Source: Magicicada septendecula
Taxonomy: Eukaryota > Arthropoda > Insecta > Hemiptera > Cicadidae
Length of the DNA: 64,000 nucleotides
Direction of reading: 5' to 3'
Assembly: GCA_034769895.1 (NCBI GenBank)
Contig: CM068371.1
Span: forward strand, 407,075,969 to 407,139,968
The position numbers and the translations under genes are program-made. This document shows, one piece after another, positions 45,655-57,119 of this stretch. The first letter of the stretch is position 1, and each line of letters starts with the position of its first letter. The notes below the pieces were generated by a model, which ran no database searches, was not told where the DNA came from, and saw nothing but the letters and a program-made list of their open reading frames with translations.

Positions 45655-46500
45655 CTACTTCTCACTGTACTTCATTTTGAACTTTCCACTGCCATCATTA
45701 TTGGGTGAAACCAAGCCAGATATGTATTGAAACAATTGATCATTTTCAAATATTGTCTGTTGATTCATCAATTTGTCATATTTTTTATGACGGTATATAT
45801 ATAATTTTTCTAACTGTATAATATCATTTTTATTATTGTTTATTTCCACTATTTCCATATTGTTGGTTATATTTGTTATACTATGATTCATACTAATAAG
45901 GTGATCTGCTATGTTGGAGATTCCCGTTTTTTTATTATTAAAAGCTCTGAAATGTTCCATAAATCTCTGTTTGAAATTTCTATGTGTTCTTCTGATGTAT
46001 ATGTAGTCACAGTTATTACATTTTATTCTGTATATTCCACTTAATTTGTATATATCACAGTCTTTTCTATTCATTATTATATTATATATACTTTTATTTG
46101 GTTTGTATGCATATTTATATTTATGTTTATCCAATTTTGTATTCTTTATAATGTATTGTAGATCTTGATATGTGTATTTGTAAGTTAGGTATGTTACATG
46201 TTCTTCTTTTTTGCATGCATTTATCCTGTCTAATTTTGTTCTATTATTTAATATTGTTTTTTCCTTATATTTTTTATTTAATTTGTTTATAAATTTGCTG
46301 TCATATCCATTTTCTATTGCTATTTCTTTTATGATGTTCAGTTCCTGATGTAATTTCTCTTTGTTATTTATGTATTTGTATGCTCTATTAATCATATTGT
46401 AATATGTATTAACCTTGTGTATCCAAGGATGTGATGAATCTTTGTGTATTGTTGTATTATTATTTGTTTCCTTTCTGTATACATTAGTTTGTATTATTTG
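45655..46500 (-). pseudogene. PLE2 GIY-YIG region, left arm
   Basis: Open from the palindrome axis to a stop at 45655. It has a long basic linker (ENGYDSKFINKLNKKYKEK), IYKLSGIYRIKCNNCDYIYIRRTHRNFKQRFMEH, and LEKLYIYRHKKYD. The YIG glycine is Arg here (YIR), whereas the right arm has YIG. 5'-truncated: no RT. The open frame continues artificially through the axis into antisense of the other arm, so the first ~25 codons of the longer frame are not real. Confidence 0.85.
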
Positions 46501-46508
46501 TAGTTTAA

Positions 46509-46888
46509 CTACTAATGTATACAGAAAGGAAACAAATAATAATACAACAATACACAAAGATTCATCACATCCTTGGATACACAAGGTTAATACATATTAC
46601 AATATGATTAATAGAGCATACAAATACATAAATAACGAAGAGAAATTACATCAGGAACTGAACATCATAAAAGAAATAGCAATAGAAAATGGATATGACA
46701 GCAAATTTATAAACAAATTAAATAAAAAATATAAGGAAAAAACAATATTAAATAATAGAACAAAATTAGACAGGATAAATGCATGCAAAAAAGAAGAACA
46801 TGTAACATACCTAACTTACAAATACACATATCAAGATCTACAGTACATTATAAAGAATACAAAATTGGATAAACATAAATATAAATAT
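46509..46888 (+). pseudogene. PLE2 right arm, first coding segment
   Basis: Basic linker region, inverted copy of the left arm. Interrupted at KHKYKY by element G; continues at 54042. Confidence 0.85.
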
Positions 46889-48996
46889 TGTAACGTAGCG
46901 GTTTATTTTAGAGGTGTTAGCGAAACGTCCGTCTCATTCAAGCCCCAATGTTGGGTTCGCCGGTTCTGAGTATGTACCTTCCGAGATGTTTTTGTATGCG
47001 GCCTATTGGGTGCTCGTCTTATTTAATTAAGACGCACTGTGGTAAGCTCCAATTCTGTAACATTCTCCTCGAGCGTGTCCCTCTGATCGGTCCGAACACC
47101 TCTCCGCAGTCGCCACTTATGAATTATAAAGACTGAAGTTTAAATAAAGTTGTTGGTAATGTTACTCAAACAAAGCAGAAAGCGAGTGTGTGTGATTTGG
47201 GTCAAGTAGGGAAGTTGTTTAGCCTTATTTTGAAGAGAGAGCAAGTACCGTTTGTTTACCCTCGGTTTAGACGATTTATAAATTTTTTCAAATATTCGCC
47301 GTGAACCGAATCAGCTGATTTTGAGACGAGTCTCCAAACATAGGTTAACCAGACGACACTGTGGCAGAATATGACCCGGTGGATCATCTTCTTCTTATTT
47401 GTTCTGAAACTTATTACAACTACCCACTACAAGAAAGGCAACACATTTTTATTATTCAATATCTTTTTTCAATAATATTTATTGTTTATATTATTGGTTT
47501 TCTCCCTTCAGCCACAATACAAATATTACAATCGATAGTTTCATTAACTAGTAAATGATATCGACTTCATTGAGTAACAAGAAATTGTCATGAAAATATA
47601 AAGGTTTGAGCGATTTTACAATTTTATCTTTTGTTTAAACATCAATCAACATATAATTCTTTTAGTTATTTTCCCCAGGGTTAAGGGTAAGTTCTTTTTG
47701 TTATGAGATGGTCAGAAATGGATAATTATACTACGCTTTACAAATATAGAAATAACATTCAAAAATTTGTTTATTTCGCTTAGTACGTAGTTCCGGAAAT
47801 GTCCGTAAGAGAGCAGATGGCGTTTGTTTTTATTTAAACATGTGGTTATGTTCTAATCGTTATGGACTACACGACCATTCTGTTGGAGGTTTCTTCGTTA
47901 AATATTAAAAAGGATGTTTATATTACCTCTCTTCTTGAAGTTCTTACTTGGGTGAAGCCGCTTCTCAGGTGGTGTTGGTATTTTGGTGGTAATTTCACAA
48001 CCGTCTGGCGAATATGATCTCGTTAAAACTCGAATTCTGCTAGGCTATGCCTACTCGTCCAAAAATGGTTTTTTGTTCACTGTTATTATGGAGTATAGCA
48101 AGTTAACATTGATAACTAAGGTAGTAATACATCCTGTTTATACTGTTCTTTAATTTTGTAACAATTTTGTGCTTTTCAAAAGGTTCCAAAAGGATATTTT
48201 AATAAATTTTTATCTCATCATTTTGTCAACTGGACAGGTTTTTTTTTCAAATTCGATTAACAATACTTGTTATTTACGTCACTCTTAGTAACCCATAATT
48301 TTTTTATATCTTTTTATTGGTTCTGCTATTTACTTTTTAGTATATAGGCAGTTTGTAATTATTATAAATTTATTTTTGATTTACAGAAAAATAATTCTTT
48401 TTAATTTTGGTTTCTTTCCCAATTTGATTTACATAATCGTTTTCTGTTTATTTTCTTATAACTTTGGATATAAGTATTTAATATTTTTATTAACTTTAAA
48501 TGAATTTATATATATTATTTATTAATCTCTTATAGTATTCTTACACTGGACTATTTTCTTCTGCCATTTCCCTCATACAGTATTATTTTAATTTTTTATT
48601 ATCATTTGATATTTAAATCTTTTAAGTTTTTAACAACCCTGGGTTATCTTATACAATAAAACAATTATTTTATAAAATATAAAATTAACATAGGTACTAC
48701 ACAATATAAATCCTACAATAACTAAACAAAATACATAATTAGTTAGTAGCATCATGATCTACTATTATAGTTTATAATTCTCACATTTACAGTACAATTC
48801 TGTAAGAAGTTCCCTTCACCTTCACATATTACCTCATTGGGTACACTATAACTCACTTGTCACTGTATATCACTTTAATTATTTAAAATGTTTAGTGATG
48901 CAATTTAATTTTGAACTCCTTATAGTTTACCCATTTCTGACCTTTATGGTATTATAAGAGTTATCATTTATTGGGACAGGGTTATGTACCGTTACA
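46889..48996 (-). repeat. G 3' LTR
   Basis: 2108 bp. Near its plus-strand start lies a relic primer site (46941-46961), followed directly by GGTTCTGAG because 16 bp are deleted. Confidence 0.95.
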
Positions 48997-50432
48997 TAAA
49001 GCCCCCCCACTAGAACAAATTTATTTTGGTTTTACTCGTTTATTAAAATAAATTGTTGATTGTTTCAATTCTCCTAATATTCTTGGTTTTTTTCTTCGTA
49101 ATAGTGTTTCATTTCCGACTGGTTATAAACTGACTGGTCATTCAGACTGGTGGTAATTGCTGTTTTCTTACTCTACTCTCTCTCTCTCTTGGAGGCAAAT
49201 TCATCAATTATTTATTTCTCTGGGTAGTGGTACTTCCACATATTATTTGATAAGGACTGGTCACACTAATTATATTAAACTTGTTTTAACACTCATTTCT
49301 ATTTACTTCTCTAAATTAGCGTTATCAATTAAGCTTTGGTCTGCTATCTTCCTTCTATTTTCTTCATCTATACTTCTGGAATCCAATATCACTCTTTTCA
49401 GCTATTTTATAATTATTATCCCTTAAATATTCAATTTCCCTAACATTTTTCCCTATCCTGTGCGGTGGTACCAGTCGGGTGGCCACTTTTGGGTCCATAC
49501 TCCGCTGTCCATCCTTACACCTTCTGAGACCAGGGGAACATCATCCCTGCTCATAAAAATTATTACCGGAATATTTCTACGGTCAATACATTAAAATAAA
49601 AAAAATTATAAGTAGTAGTCAATTAGCGACTAGTACTAAACACTTTTGGGATTCTTCATACTGTAGCTGTTTGCATTTATTTATATATTTCTTCTTCTTC
49701 TTGATTCCTTCTTCTTTTCCATTAACTAATAGCATATAACATAGGCCTTATGTTAAAATTCTTTTGACTTTACTTCTTGTGACATATTTCTCCGTATTAT
49801 TTCTTCTTATATAATCTTCAATTCCGAGAAATTCTAATTATTGTATTAATTATCATCCTCCTTCAGTTTCATTGGAGTCATTAAATTATTCTTTATTCTT
49901 CTTATCTGAGCACATTACCATCAATTGTTTTTGTTCATTTAATTTTTCTTCTGTTTGTTACCATTAAAAATATTACTTTTTCCTATTATTTCATTTTAAA
50001 TCAATTCTTTATAACTCTTATTTACTAATCTGTTATTATTTTTTGTTAAATCAACTGGTTTCGAAATATCTTAAATCGTATTATTTCTGAATAAATTAAG
50101 TAAGTTGTCCTTACATAGTTTTTATTAAATCGTCTTGTTCCTAGATAAATTGTTGAGTAAGTTGTTCTTACATTTTTTTAGAATTTTGGGGTTTTAGTCT
50201 CTTCATTTTAAATTATATGGTTTCAAAATAACTTGAGTAAGATGTCCTTACATGCTTTTTGAATTTTGGGGTTTTTATTCTCTTTATTTTAAATTATATG
50301 GTTTCAAAATAACTTGAGTAAGATGTCTTTACATGCTTTTAGAATTTTGGGGTTTTCTTCCGCTATTCAATGGGTTGCTTGGTCGGTTTTCAAAATTCAG
50401 TCCCCTTTTTTTCTGGTTTGTTATTATTTAGG
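48997..50432 (-). other. G polypurine tract and noncoding 3' part
   Basis: A purine tract (minus GTGGGGGGGCTTTA) abuts the LTR. 49440-49560 is a GC-richer island in AT-rich DNA, in the position where relatives keep structured modules, but not clearly alignable to them. 50099-50360 is a tandem repeat (separate entry). Plus-strand frame 49157-49426 is not considered coding. Confidence 0.55.
50099..50360. repeat. Tandem repeat with AGTAAGNTGTCCTTACAT
   Basis: Unit starts at 50099, 50156, 50236 and 50317, with periods 57, 80 and 81 bp. Each begins with a small hairpin (GTAAG / CTTAC); the last units share AGAATTTTGGGGTTTT and AAATTATATGGTTTCAAAAT. Confidence 0.85.
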
Positions 50433-51815
50433 TTAACCATGGTCCATTAATTCAGGTACTCCCTTTACTCGGATTACTGGGTTATTCATAATGATTTTGG
50501 TATTTGTTAAATACCTCTCTTTCACCTGGCATCGTAACTCAGCTGATACAAAGTCTTCATTGAAGTCACGGTTTTCCGTCATTGTTAGTTCTTTTTTAAC
50601 TAACAGGTATTGCACCTCCTCTGACATAACATATTCACTCATTTTTAATATCATTCCATTCCCGTTTTCCTCTGGATTATTTACCAAATTTTTTAATGAT
50701 ATATTCCGTCTTGATGATATGACTGATATCTTCTGATGCACTTCAATCGTCGACATATTTAAATGATATCCAAACTTAATTAATTCCCTCTGTTCATTAA
50801 TTGGGAGGTTAAATACATTAATTAATCCATCTGTAATCATCTCCCTTTCTTCCCTTGTATTTATTATTTTCTTTCTACATGTTTTTCTTATTTCCTTGGT
50901 CTTCTTTTCCAGGTATTGCTTATCCTCTTTGTTGTGGCTATTTTTATTTTCCGATGGCATTACACCTTGGTATGCTGTAATTTCTATTTCCTTCCTGCTC
51001 TCTTCTGTATTCGGACTTACTTTAATACCTTCTGAGGTGCTGTCTGATGTTTCATCCAAATTCTTGAAACTATGGTCCATTTGTTTATTAATCTCCTCCT
51101 TGTATGTATCTGCTTTTTGGATACGCGTATTAACATTTTCAAACTTCTCTCCGAAAGTTTCCCATATCTCCTTATTGAAATTCTCCATTTTACCCTCAAA
51201 TTGTTTTAAATTCTTATTATTCTCTTCAAATTTTGCATTCATCTCTTCTCTTTGTCCTTCAACAGTTTCTTTCAGTTAATTGTATTGTTCATTCATGGTT
51301 TGTTTGATATTTCCATGAATGGTCTCTATTTTTTCATTTAGTTGTTTGACTAAACTTTCCTGAATGCTATCGATTTTCTCATTGGTCTGTCTATTTTGTT
51401 CCTCCTGTTTCTTAAAATTCTCCTTATTTTCCTCATTGGTTTGCTTCAAGATTTCCTCCTGTTTCTTAAAATTCTCCTTATTTTCCTCATTGGTTTGCTT
51501 CGAGTTTTCCTCCTGTTTCTTAAAATTCTCATCTATTTTATCAAACTTCTCGGCTATAAATCTCATCATGTCTTGCCAATTTGGTTCTCTCCTGGCTTCC
51601 GCTTTATCTGGTTGGTCCCCTTGGGCATCCTCTTCCACTATTTCCTTTTCCGTGCTCATAATTGCTTCAGTTTCTTCTTTATCACCCACCGGTTGTTCCA
51701 TTTCACTGTCCGTAAATATTTCTATCTCTCGTTCCTGTCCACCTTCTTCCTTCTCCTTTTCTTCTGCCCTCTTCTTCGATCTGCCTCTGGTATTATGCAT
51801 TTCTTGTTTTCTCAT
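50433..51815 (-). pseudogene. G gag-like protein with one in-frame TAA
   Basis: ATG at 51815 (MRKQEMHNTRGRSKKRAEEKE): basic then acidic N-terminus, NWQDMMRFIAEKFDKIDENFKKQEE, and an 18-residue repeat (ENFKKQEEnnKQTNEENK) present 2.6 times, coiled coil to about residue 260. After 179 codons a single TAA (51276-51278) interrupts; the same frame goes on through 11 codons and MNAKFEENNKNLKQFEGK to 50433. The C-terminal part has NLPINEQRELIKFGYHLNMS, SRRNISLKNLVNNPEENGNG and a terminal ELMDHG, recalling the D-G-G ends of relatives. A CAA-to-TAA change would explain the stop. No zinc knuckle or enzyme motif. A structural role is inferred. Confidence 0.72.
51408..51535. repeat. 54-bp tandem repeat inside the G ORF
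   Basis: About 2.4-2.6 units of CCTCCTGTTTCTTAAAATTC..., in frame, giving the 18-residue coiled-coil repeat. Confidence 0.9.
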
Positions 51816-51886
51816 AACTGCCGACGATAATTAGATTTTTTGGTATATTAATTTATTAAATATATCAAAATTCTTTTCTAATTACA

Positions 51887-51907
51887 GCCCTTTTACGTTG
51901 AGCGCCA
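51887..51907 (-). other. G primer-binding site
   Basis: Minus TGGCGCTCAACGTAAAAGGG, four bases inside the LTR; resembles the TGGCGCCCAACGTGGGGC class, diverged. The relic copy in the LTR is closer to that class. Confidence 0.55.
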
Positions 51908-51911
51908 TTTC

Positions 51912-54037
51912 TGTAACGTAGCGGTTTATTTTAGAGGTGTTAGCGAAACATCCGTCTCATTCAAGCCCCAATGTTGGGTTCGCCAATTTTATAACGTAGC
52001 GGTTCTGAGTATGTACCTTCCGAGATGTTTTTGTATGCGGCCTATTGAGTGCTCGTCTTATTTAATTAAGACGCACTGTGGTAAGCGCCAATTCTGTAAC
52101 GTTCTCCTCGAGCGTGTCCCTCTGATCGGTCCGAACACCTCTCCGCAGTCGCCACTTATGAATTATAAAGACTGAAGTTTAAATAAAGTTGTTGGTAATG
52201 TTACTCAAACAAAGCAGAAATCGAGTGTGTGTGATTTGGGTCAAGTAGGGAAGTTGTTTAGCCTTATTTTGAAGAGAGAGCAAGTACCGTTTGTTTACCC
52301 TCGGTTTAGACGATTTATAAATTTTTTCAAATATTCGCCGTGAACCGAATCAGCTGATTTTGAGACGAGTCTCCAAACATAGGTTAACCAGACGACACTG
52401 TGGCAGAATATGACCCGGTGGATCGTCTTCTTCTTATTTGTTCTGAAACTTATTACAACTACCCACTACAAGAAAGGCAACACATTTTTATTATTCAATA
52501 TCATTTTTTCAATAATATTTATTGTTTATATTATTGGTTTTCTCCCTTCAGCCACAATACAAATATTACAATCGATAGTTTCATTAACTAGTAAATGATA
52601 TCGACTTCATTGAGTAACAAGAAATTGTCATAAAAATATAAAGGTTTGAGCGATTTTACAATTTTATCTTTTGTTTAAACATCAATCAACATATAATTCT
52701 TTTAGTTATTTTCCCCAGGGTTAAGGGTAAGTTCTTTTTGTTATGAGATGGTCAGAAATGGATAATTATACTACGCTTTACAAATATAGAAAAAACATTC
52801 AAAAATTTGTTTATTTTGCTTAGTATGTAGTTCCGGAAATGTCCGTAAGAGAGCAGATGGTGTTTGTTTTTATTTAAACATATGGTTATGTTCTAATCGT
52901 TATGGACTACACGACCATTCCGTTGGAGGTTTCTTCGTTAAATATTAAAAAGGATGTTTATATTACCTCTCTTCTTGAAGTTCTTACTTGGGTGAAGCCG
53001 CTTCTCAGGTGGTGTTGGTATTTTGGTGGTAATTTCACAACCGTCTGGTGAATATGATCTCGTTAAAACTCGAATTCTGCTAGGCTATGCCTACTCGTCC
53101 AAAAATGGTTTTTTGTTCACTGTTATTATGGAGTATAGCAAGTTAACATTGATAACTAAGGTAGTAATACATCCTGTTTATACTGTTCTTTAATTTTGTA
53201 ACAATTTTGTGCTTTTCAAAAGGTTCCAAAAGGATATTTTAATAAATTTTTATCTCATCATTTTGTCAACTGGACAGGTTTTTTTTTCAAATTCGATTAA
53301 CAATACTTGTTATTTACGTCACTCTTAGTAACCCATAATTTTTTTATATCTTTTTTATTGGTTCTGCTATTTACTTTTTAGTATATAGGCAGTTTGTAAT
53401 TATTATAAATTTATTTTTGATTTACAGAAAAATAATTCTTTTTAATTTTGGTTTCTTTCCCAATTTGATTTACATAATCGTTTTCTGTTTATTTTCTTAT
53501 AACTTTGGATATAAGTATTTAATATTTTTATTAACTTTAAATGAATTTATATATATTATTTATTAATCTCTTATAGTATTCTTACACTGGACTATTTTCT
53601 TCTGCCATTTCCCTCATACAGTATTATTTTAATTTTTTATTATCATTTGATATTTAAATCTTTTAAGTTTTTAACAACCCTGGGTTATCTTATACTATAA
53701 AACAATTATTTTATAAAATATAAAATTAACATAGGTACTACACAATATAAATCCTACAATAACTAAACAAAATACATAATTAGTTAGTAGCATCATGATC
53801 TACTATTATAGTTTATAATTCTCACATTTACAGTACAATTCTGTAAGAAGTTCCCTTCACCTTCACATATTACCTCATTGGGTACACTATAACTCACTTG
53901 TCACTGTATATCACTTTAATTATTTATAATGTTTAGTGATACAATTTAATTTTGAACTCGTTATAGTTTACCCATTTCTGACCTTTATGGTATTATAAGA
54001 GTTATCATTTATTGGGACAGGGTTATGTTCCGTTACA
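51912..54037 (-). repeat. G 5' LTR
   Basis: 2126 bp. 51912-51990 contains a duplicated module: LTR-end ACCGCTACGTTA, spacer, and relic primer site TGGCGAACCCAACATTGGGG (minus, 51964-51985). Confidence 0.95.
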
Positions 54038-54041
54038 ATAT

Positions 54042-54497
54042 GCATACAAACCAAATAAAAGTATATATAATATAATAATGAATAGAAAAGACTGTGATAT
54101 ATACAAATTAAGTGGAATATACAGAATAAAATGTAATAACTGTGACTACATATACATCGGAAGAACACATAGAAATTTCAAACAGAGATTTATGGAACAT
54201 TTCAGAGCTTTTAATAATAAAAAAACGGGAATCTCCAACATAGCAGATCACCTTATTAGTATGAATCATAGTATAACAAATATAACCAACAATATGGAAA
54301 TAGTGGAAATAAACAATAATAAAAATGATATTATACAGTTAGAAAAATTATATATATACCTTCATAAAAAATATGACAAATTGCTGAATCAACAGACAAT
54401 ATTTGAAAATGATCAATTGTTTCAATACATATCTGGCTTGGTTTCACCAAATAATGATGGCAGTGGAAAGTTCAAAATGAAGTACAGTGAGAGGTAG
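54042..54497 (+). pseudogene. PLE2 right arm, GIY-YIG coding segment
   Basis: Continues from 46888: AYKPNKSIYNIIMNRKDCD, LSGIYRIKCNNCDYIYIGRT with an intact YIG, FKQRFMEH, and LEKLYIYLHKKYD. Stop at 54495-54497. Confidence 0.88.
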
Positions 54498-54560
54498 TAG
54501 ACACAGTTAACAGCAATTATACATTTACAGAATAACATCATAACAGGAACATTACAGTAT

Positions 54561-54606
54561 ACGAAGTGAGGATGAAATTTTAATATTTCGAAAAGGCCTT
54601 ATTCGT
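54561..54606 (+). ncRNA. Hammerhead-like motif, PLE2 right arm
   Basis: Stem I ACGAA / UUCGU is a perfect 5 bp, stem II GAAAU / AUUUC, GAAA, small stem III, then UA. The core is GUGAGGA instead of CUGAGGA. Together with the left arm this shows an ancestral hammerhead. Confidence 0.62.
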
Positions 54607-54656
54607 TGATTTGAAAATGGAAGTTTACTGATTTTGGTGGTGTGTATATAATAATA

Positions 54657-54995
54657 TTATAACAAGTCAGTGGCATAATGTTTGGCAAAATAATTTTCTA
54701 ATACTCTTATTTCATTCTGTTTATCTGGGTTTATCACTGAATCGGCTTCAATTATTTCTTTAATTAAGTTATGTTTATTTTTGAGGTTGGGGGGAAAATT
54801 GTAATTTAGACCTTTGCTGATAAGTTTTGTTTCTGCGTCAGTTAAAGTGACGTCTGTTGTATTTATTACTCTAGGGTAGAAATTGTGCGTGCTTTCGATG
54901 TTATCTTCATATTTACTGTTACTTAAATGGCTGATTTTAATTGCCTGTTTATGTTTGTGAAGTCTAATCTTATTTGTAGCAGATATTTGATACAA
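54657..54995 (-). pseudogene. PLE1 N-terminal region
   Basis: Contains NTTDVTLTDAETKLISKGLNYNFPP, the typical N-terminal motif of Penelope-like RT proteins (LTxxExxLLxKGLxF). The remaining RT lies beyond the PLE2 insertion at 45496 and below. Confidence 0.85.
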
Positions 54996-55109
54996 CAGTA
55001 CAGTTCTTCCTCGCGAAGGTTGAGGATAGTCTTAATCCACCTGACATGGTGGTACCATTTTAGCTGATACGTAATTTCTTCAGAACTCAAGCATCCACGT
55101 ATTTAATTA

Positions 55110-55284
55110 ATATTTAAATGATTTTAAATATAAATTTTAGAACATGAAAGTCATGTATGGTTCTCCATACCGATTTTTTTTATTTCCATGTTCCATAAGG
55201 AAATGGAAGTATGGTGATGGCAAAAAAAATCATGTTCGAGATAATTGCAGATTCTGATTATACTACCCTCAAAACATGAAAATA
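55110..55284 (-). repeat. Terminal modules, inverted
   Basis: R1 end module (55120-55178) followed by the satellite terminal module with ACTTCCATTTCCTTATGG-type palindrome (55185-55280). Confidence 0.75.
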
Positions 55285-55590
55285 TCGGAATGGAGAACCA
55301 TACATGACTTCCATGTTCTAAGATTTATATTTAAAATCATATTCGAAATGAAATATTTCCATAGAAACTACGTCTTTCTACTTATTGCTTCAGCATTAAC
55401 CACAGTACTGTGGTCACAAGCGTATACCACCTCACGTTTTCGCACTCGATTTTCACTGATGATGGCAGTCGATGGCACTGCAGAAAAGTCTGGTTTTACA
55501 GAAAACATTGGACTACAGCTAAACAGCCCGGGAAGCAATTTTAACAAAAAAAACTACTTCTTTGTTGCCGATAACGTAGTAGCCTACACA
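55285..55590 (+). repeat. R1 repeat with hammerhead core, copy 2
   Basis: Starts ATCGGAATGGAGAACCATAC. Hammerhead positions 55456-55490: CUGAUGA intact, stem II GGCAGU / ACUGCA (last pair lost), GAAAAGUC. A 105-codon plus-strand frame spans it and partly recurs in other copies. Confidence 0.75.
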
Positions 55591-55739
55591 TAAAAAATTC
55601 TCCCCTCCACCTTCAACTATAATTTTTAATAATAGAAAATTACCCCCACCCCGTTCACCTAACCTCTTCATTTATAGATATTTCATCTACGTTTCTACAG
55701 TGGATTATTATGAGCTTCTTATCAGGATACTTTATTTAT

Positions 55740-56720
55740 AAAAATTAAGTACTTTACTCTCGTTAAATCATAAAATGTTTCAGGTAAACTACCCCTTTCT
55801 CTTAACCGATCTTCTCCAAAATCAATAGACCTTCAGACCTCTACAATTCAAGGATGCATGCAAAAAAATATTTGATTCTGTTTGAATGTGCGGCAGTTAT
55901 CGTTCGTCATAAAAAAATTAACCTTTTTAAAACATAAAACGTTGCTGATAAACTACCCCTTTCCCTTAACCGATCTTCAACAAAATCAACAGACCTTGAG
56001 TTCTCTTTAGTTCAAAAAGGTATGCAAAAACGTAGTTGTTTCTGTTTGAATTTACGGCAGTTATCGTTCATCATATAAAAAATTACCCTTGTCAAAACAT
56101 AAAATATTGCAGGTAAAATACCCCTTTCCCTTAACCGATCTTCACCAACACCAATAAGTATTGAGAACTCTACAATACAGGCCTGTATGCAAAACATCAT
56201 TTGATTCTGTTGAATTTGCGGCTCTTATCGTTTGCCATAGAAAAAATTACCCTTGATAAAAAACCGTTGCAGGTAAACTACCCCTTTCCCATAACCGATC
56301 ATCACCAAAAACAATAGGTCTTGAGTACTCTACAAATCAGGGCTGCATGCAAAAATTTATTTGATTATGTATGAGTGTGCGGCTGATATCGTTTGCCATA
56401 GAAAATACCCTTGTTAAAACATAAAACGTTGCCGGTAAACTACCCTTTTCCCTTAACCGATCTTCAACAAAATCAACAGACCTTGAGTTCTGTATAATTC
56501 AAAAACGTATGCAGAAGAGTAGTTGATTCTGTTTTAATGTACGGCAGTTATCGTTCGTCATAAAAAAAATTTCCCTTGTTAAAACATAAAATGTTCTTGG
56601 TAAACTACACTATTCCCTTAAACGATCATCACCAAAACCAACATGTCTTGAGAACTCTACAATTCAGGGCTCTATGCAAAACATTATTTGATTCTGTTTG
56701 AATTTGAGGCTATTATTGTT
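55740..56720 (+). repeat. Satellite array block 1
   Basis: About six diverged ~160-bp monomers. Confidence 0.92.
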
Positions 56721-56734
56721 TACCATATAAAAAT

Positions 56735-57040
56735 ATCGGTATGGAGAACCATACATGACTTCCATATTCTAAGATTTATATTTAAAATCATTTTCGAAAT
56801 GAAATATTACCATAGAAACTACTTCTTTCTACTTACTGCTTCAGCCTTAACCAGAGTACTGTGGTCACTAACGTATACCACCTCACGTTATCGCACTCGA
56901 TTTTCACTGATGATGGAAGTCGATGGCATTGCCGAAACGTCTGGTTTTGTAGAAAACTGAGACTACGGCCAAATATCCCAGGAAGGAATTTTAACAAAAA
57001 CTACTTCTTTGTTGCCGATAATGTTGTACACATATATATA
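56735..57040 (+). repeat. R1 repeat, copy 3
   Basis: CUGAUGA at 56907-56913, GAAACGUC at 56934-56941; stem II partly mispaired (GGAAGU / AUUGCC). Confidence 0.75.
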
Positions 57041-57119
57041 AAAAATATGCATAAAATTAATGGCTTGTATAAGTTAATGATTGATCTCCATTAAGTAGTG
57101 GTCAAGTTTCCAAAGTTTT

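Larger units (their letters stand above)
46889..54037 (-). mobile_element. Element G: pol-less LTR element with 2.1-kb LTRs
   Basis: LTRs 46889-48996 and 51912-54037 (TGTAACGTAGCGG...CCGTTACA), about 20 substitutions apart (~1%), plus a 16-bp deletion in the left copy. TSD ATAT (46885-46888, 54038-54041); the uninterrupted site exists in the other PLE2 arm near 46105-46115. Minus strand: primer site 51887-51907, gag-like ORF 50433-51815, about 1.4 kb noncoding, C-run at 49002-49008 (purine tract on the minus strand). No pol. No A/B-type hairpin was seen next to its tract. Confidence 0.95.
45497..54655. mobile_element. PLE2: head-to-head pair of truncated Penelope-like copies
   Basis: Left arm 45497-46490 (minus) and right arm 46509-46888 plus 54042-54655 (plus) are near-perfect inverted copies around an 18-bp spacer. 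Both outer ends carry ATAATA-rich termini with GGTGTGTATATAATAA and a hammerhead-like motif. A target duplication of 6-7 bp (TATTATA-like) is ambiguous in the AT-rich site. Inserted into the PLE1 RT gene; the right arm holds element G. Confidence 0.85.

Noticed and set aside
46415-46505. MCIQGCDESLC... N-terminus on the PLE2 frames
   Set aside because: It is the antisense reading of the opposite palindrome arm, created by the head-to-head junction.
55276-55593. 105-codon frame in R1, partly shared by other R1 copies
   Set aside because: The shared part follows from shared DNA. It is broken in most copies, and the hammerhead-like elements explain the conservation better.
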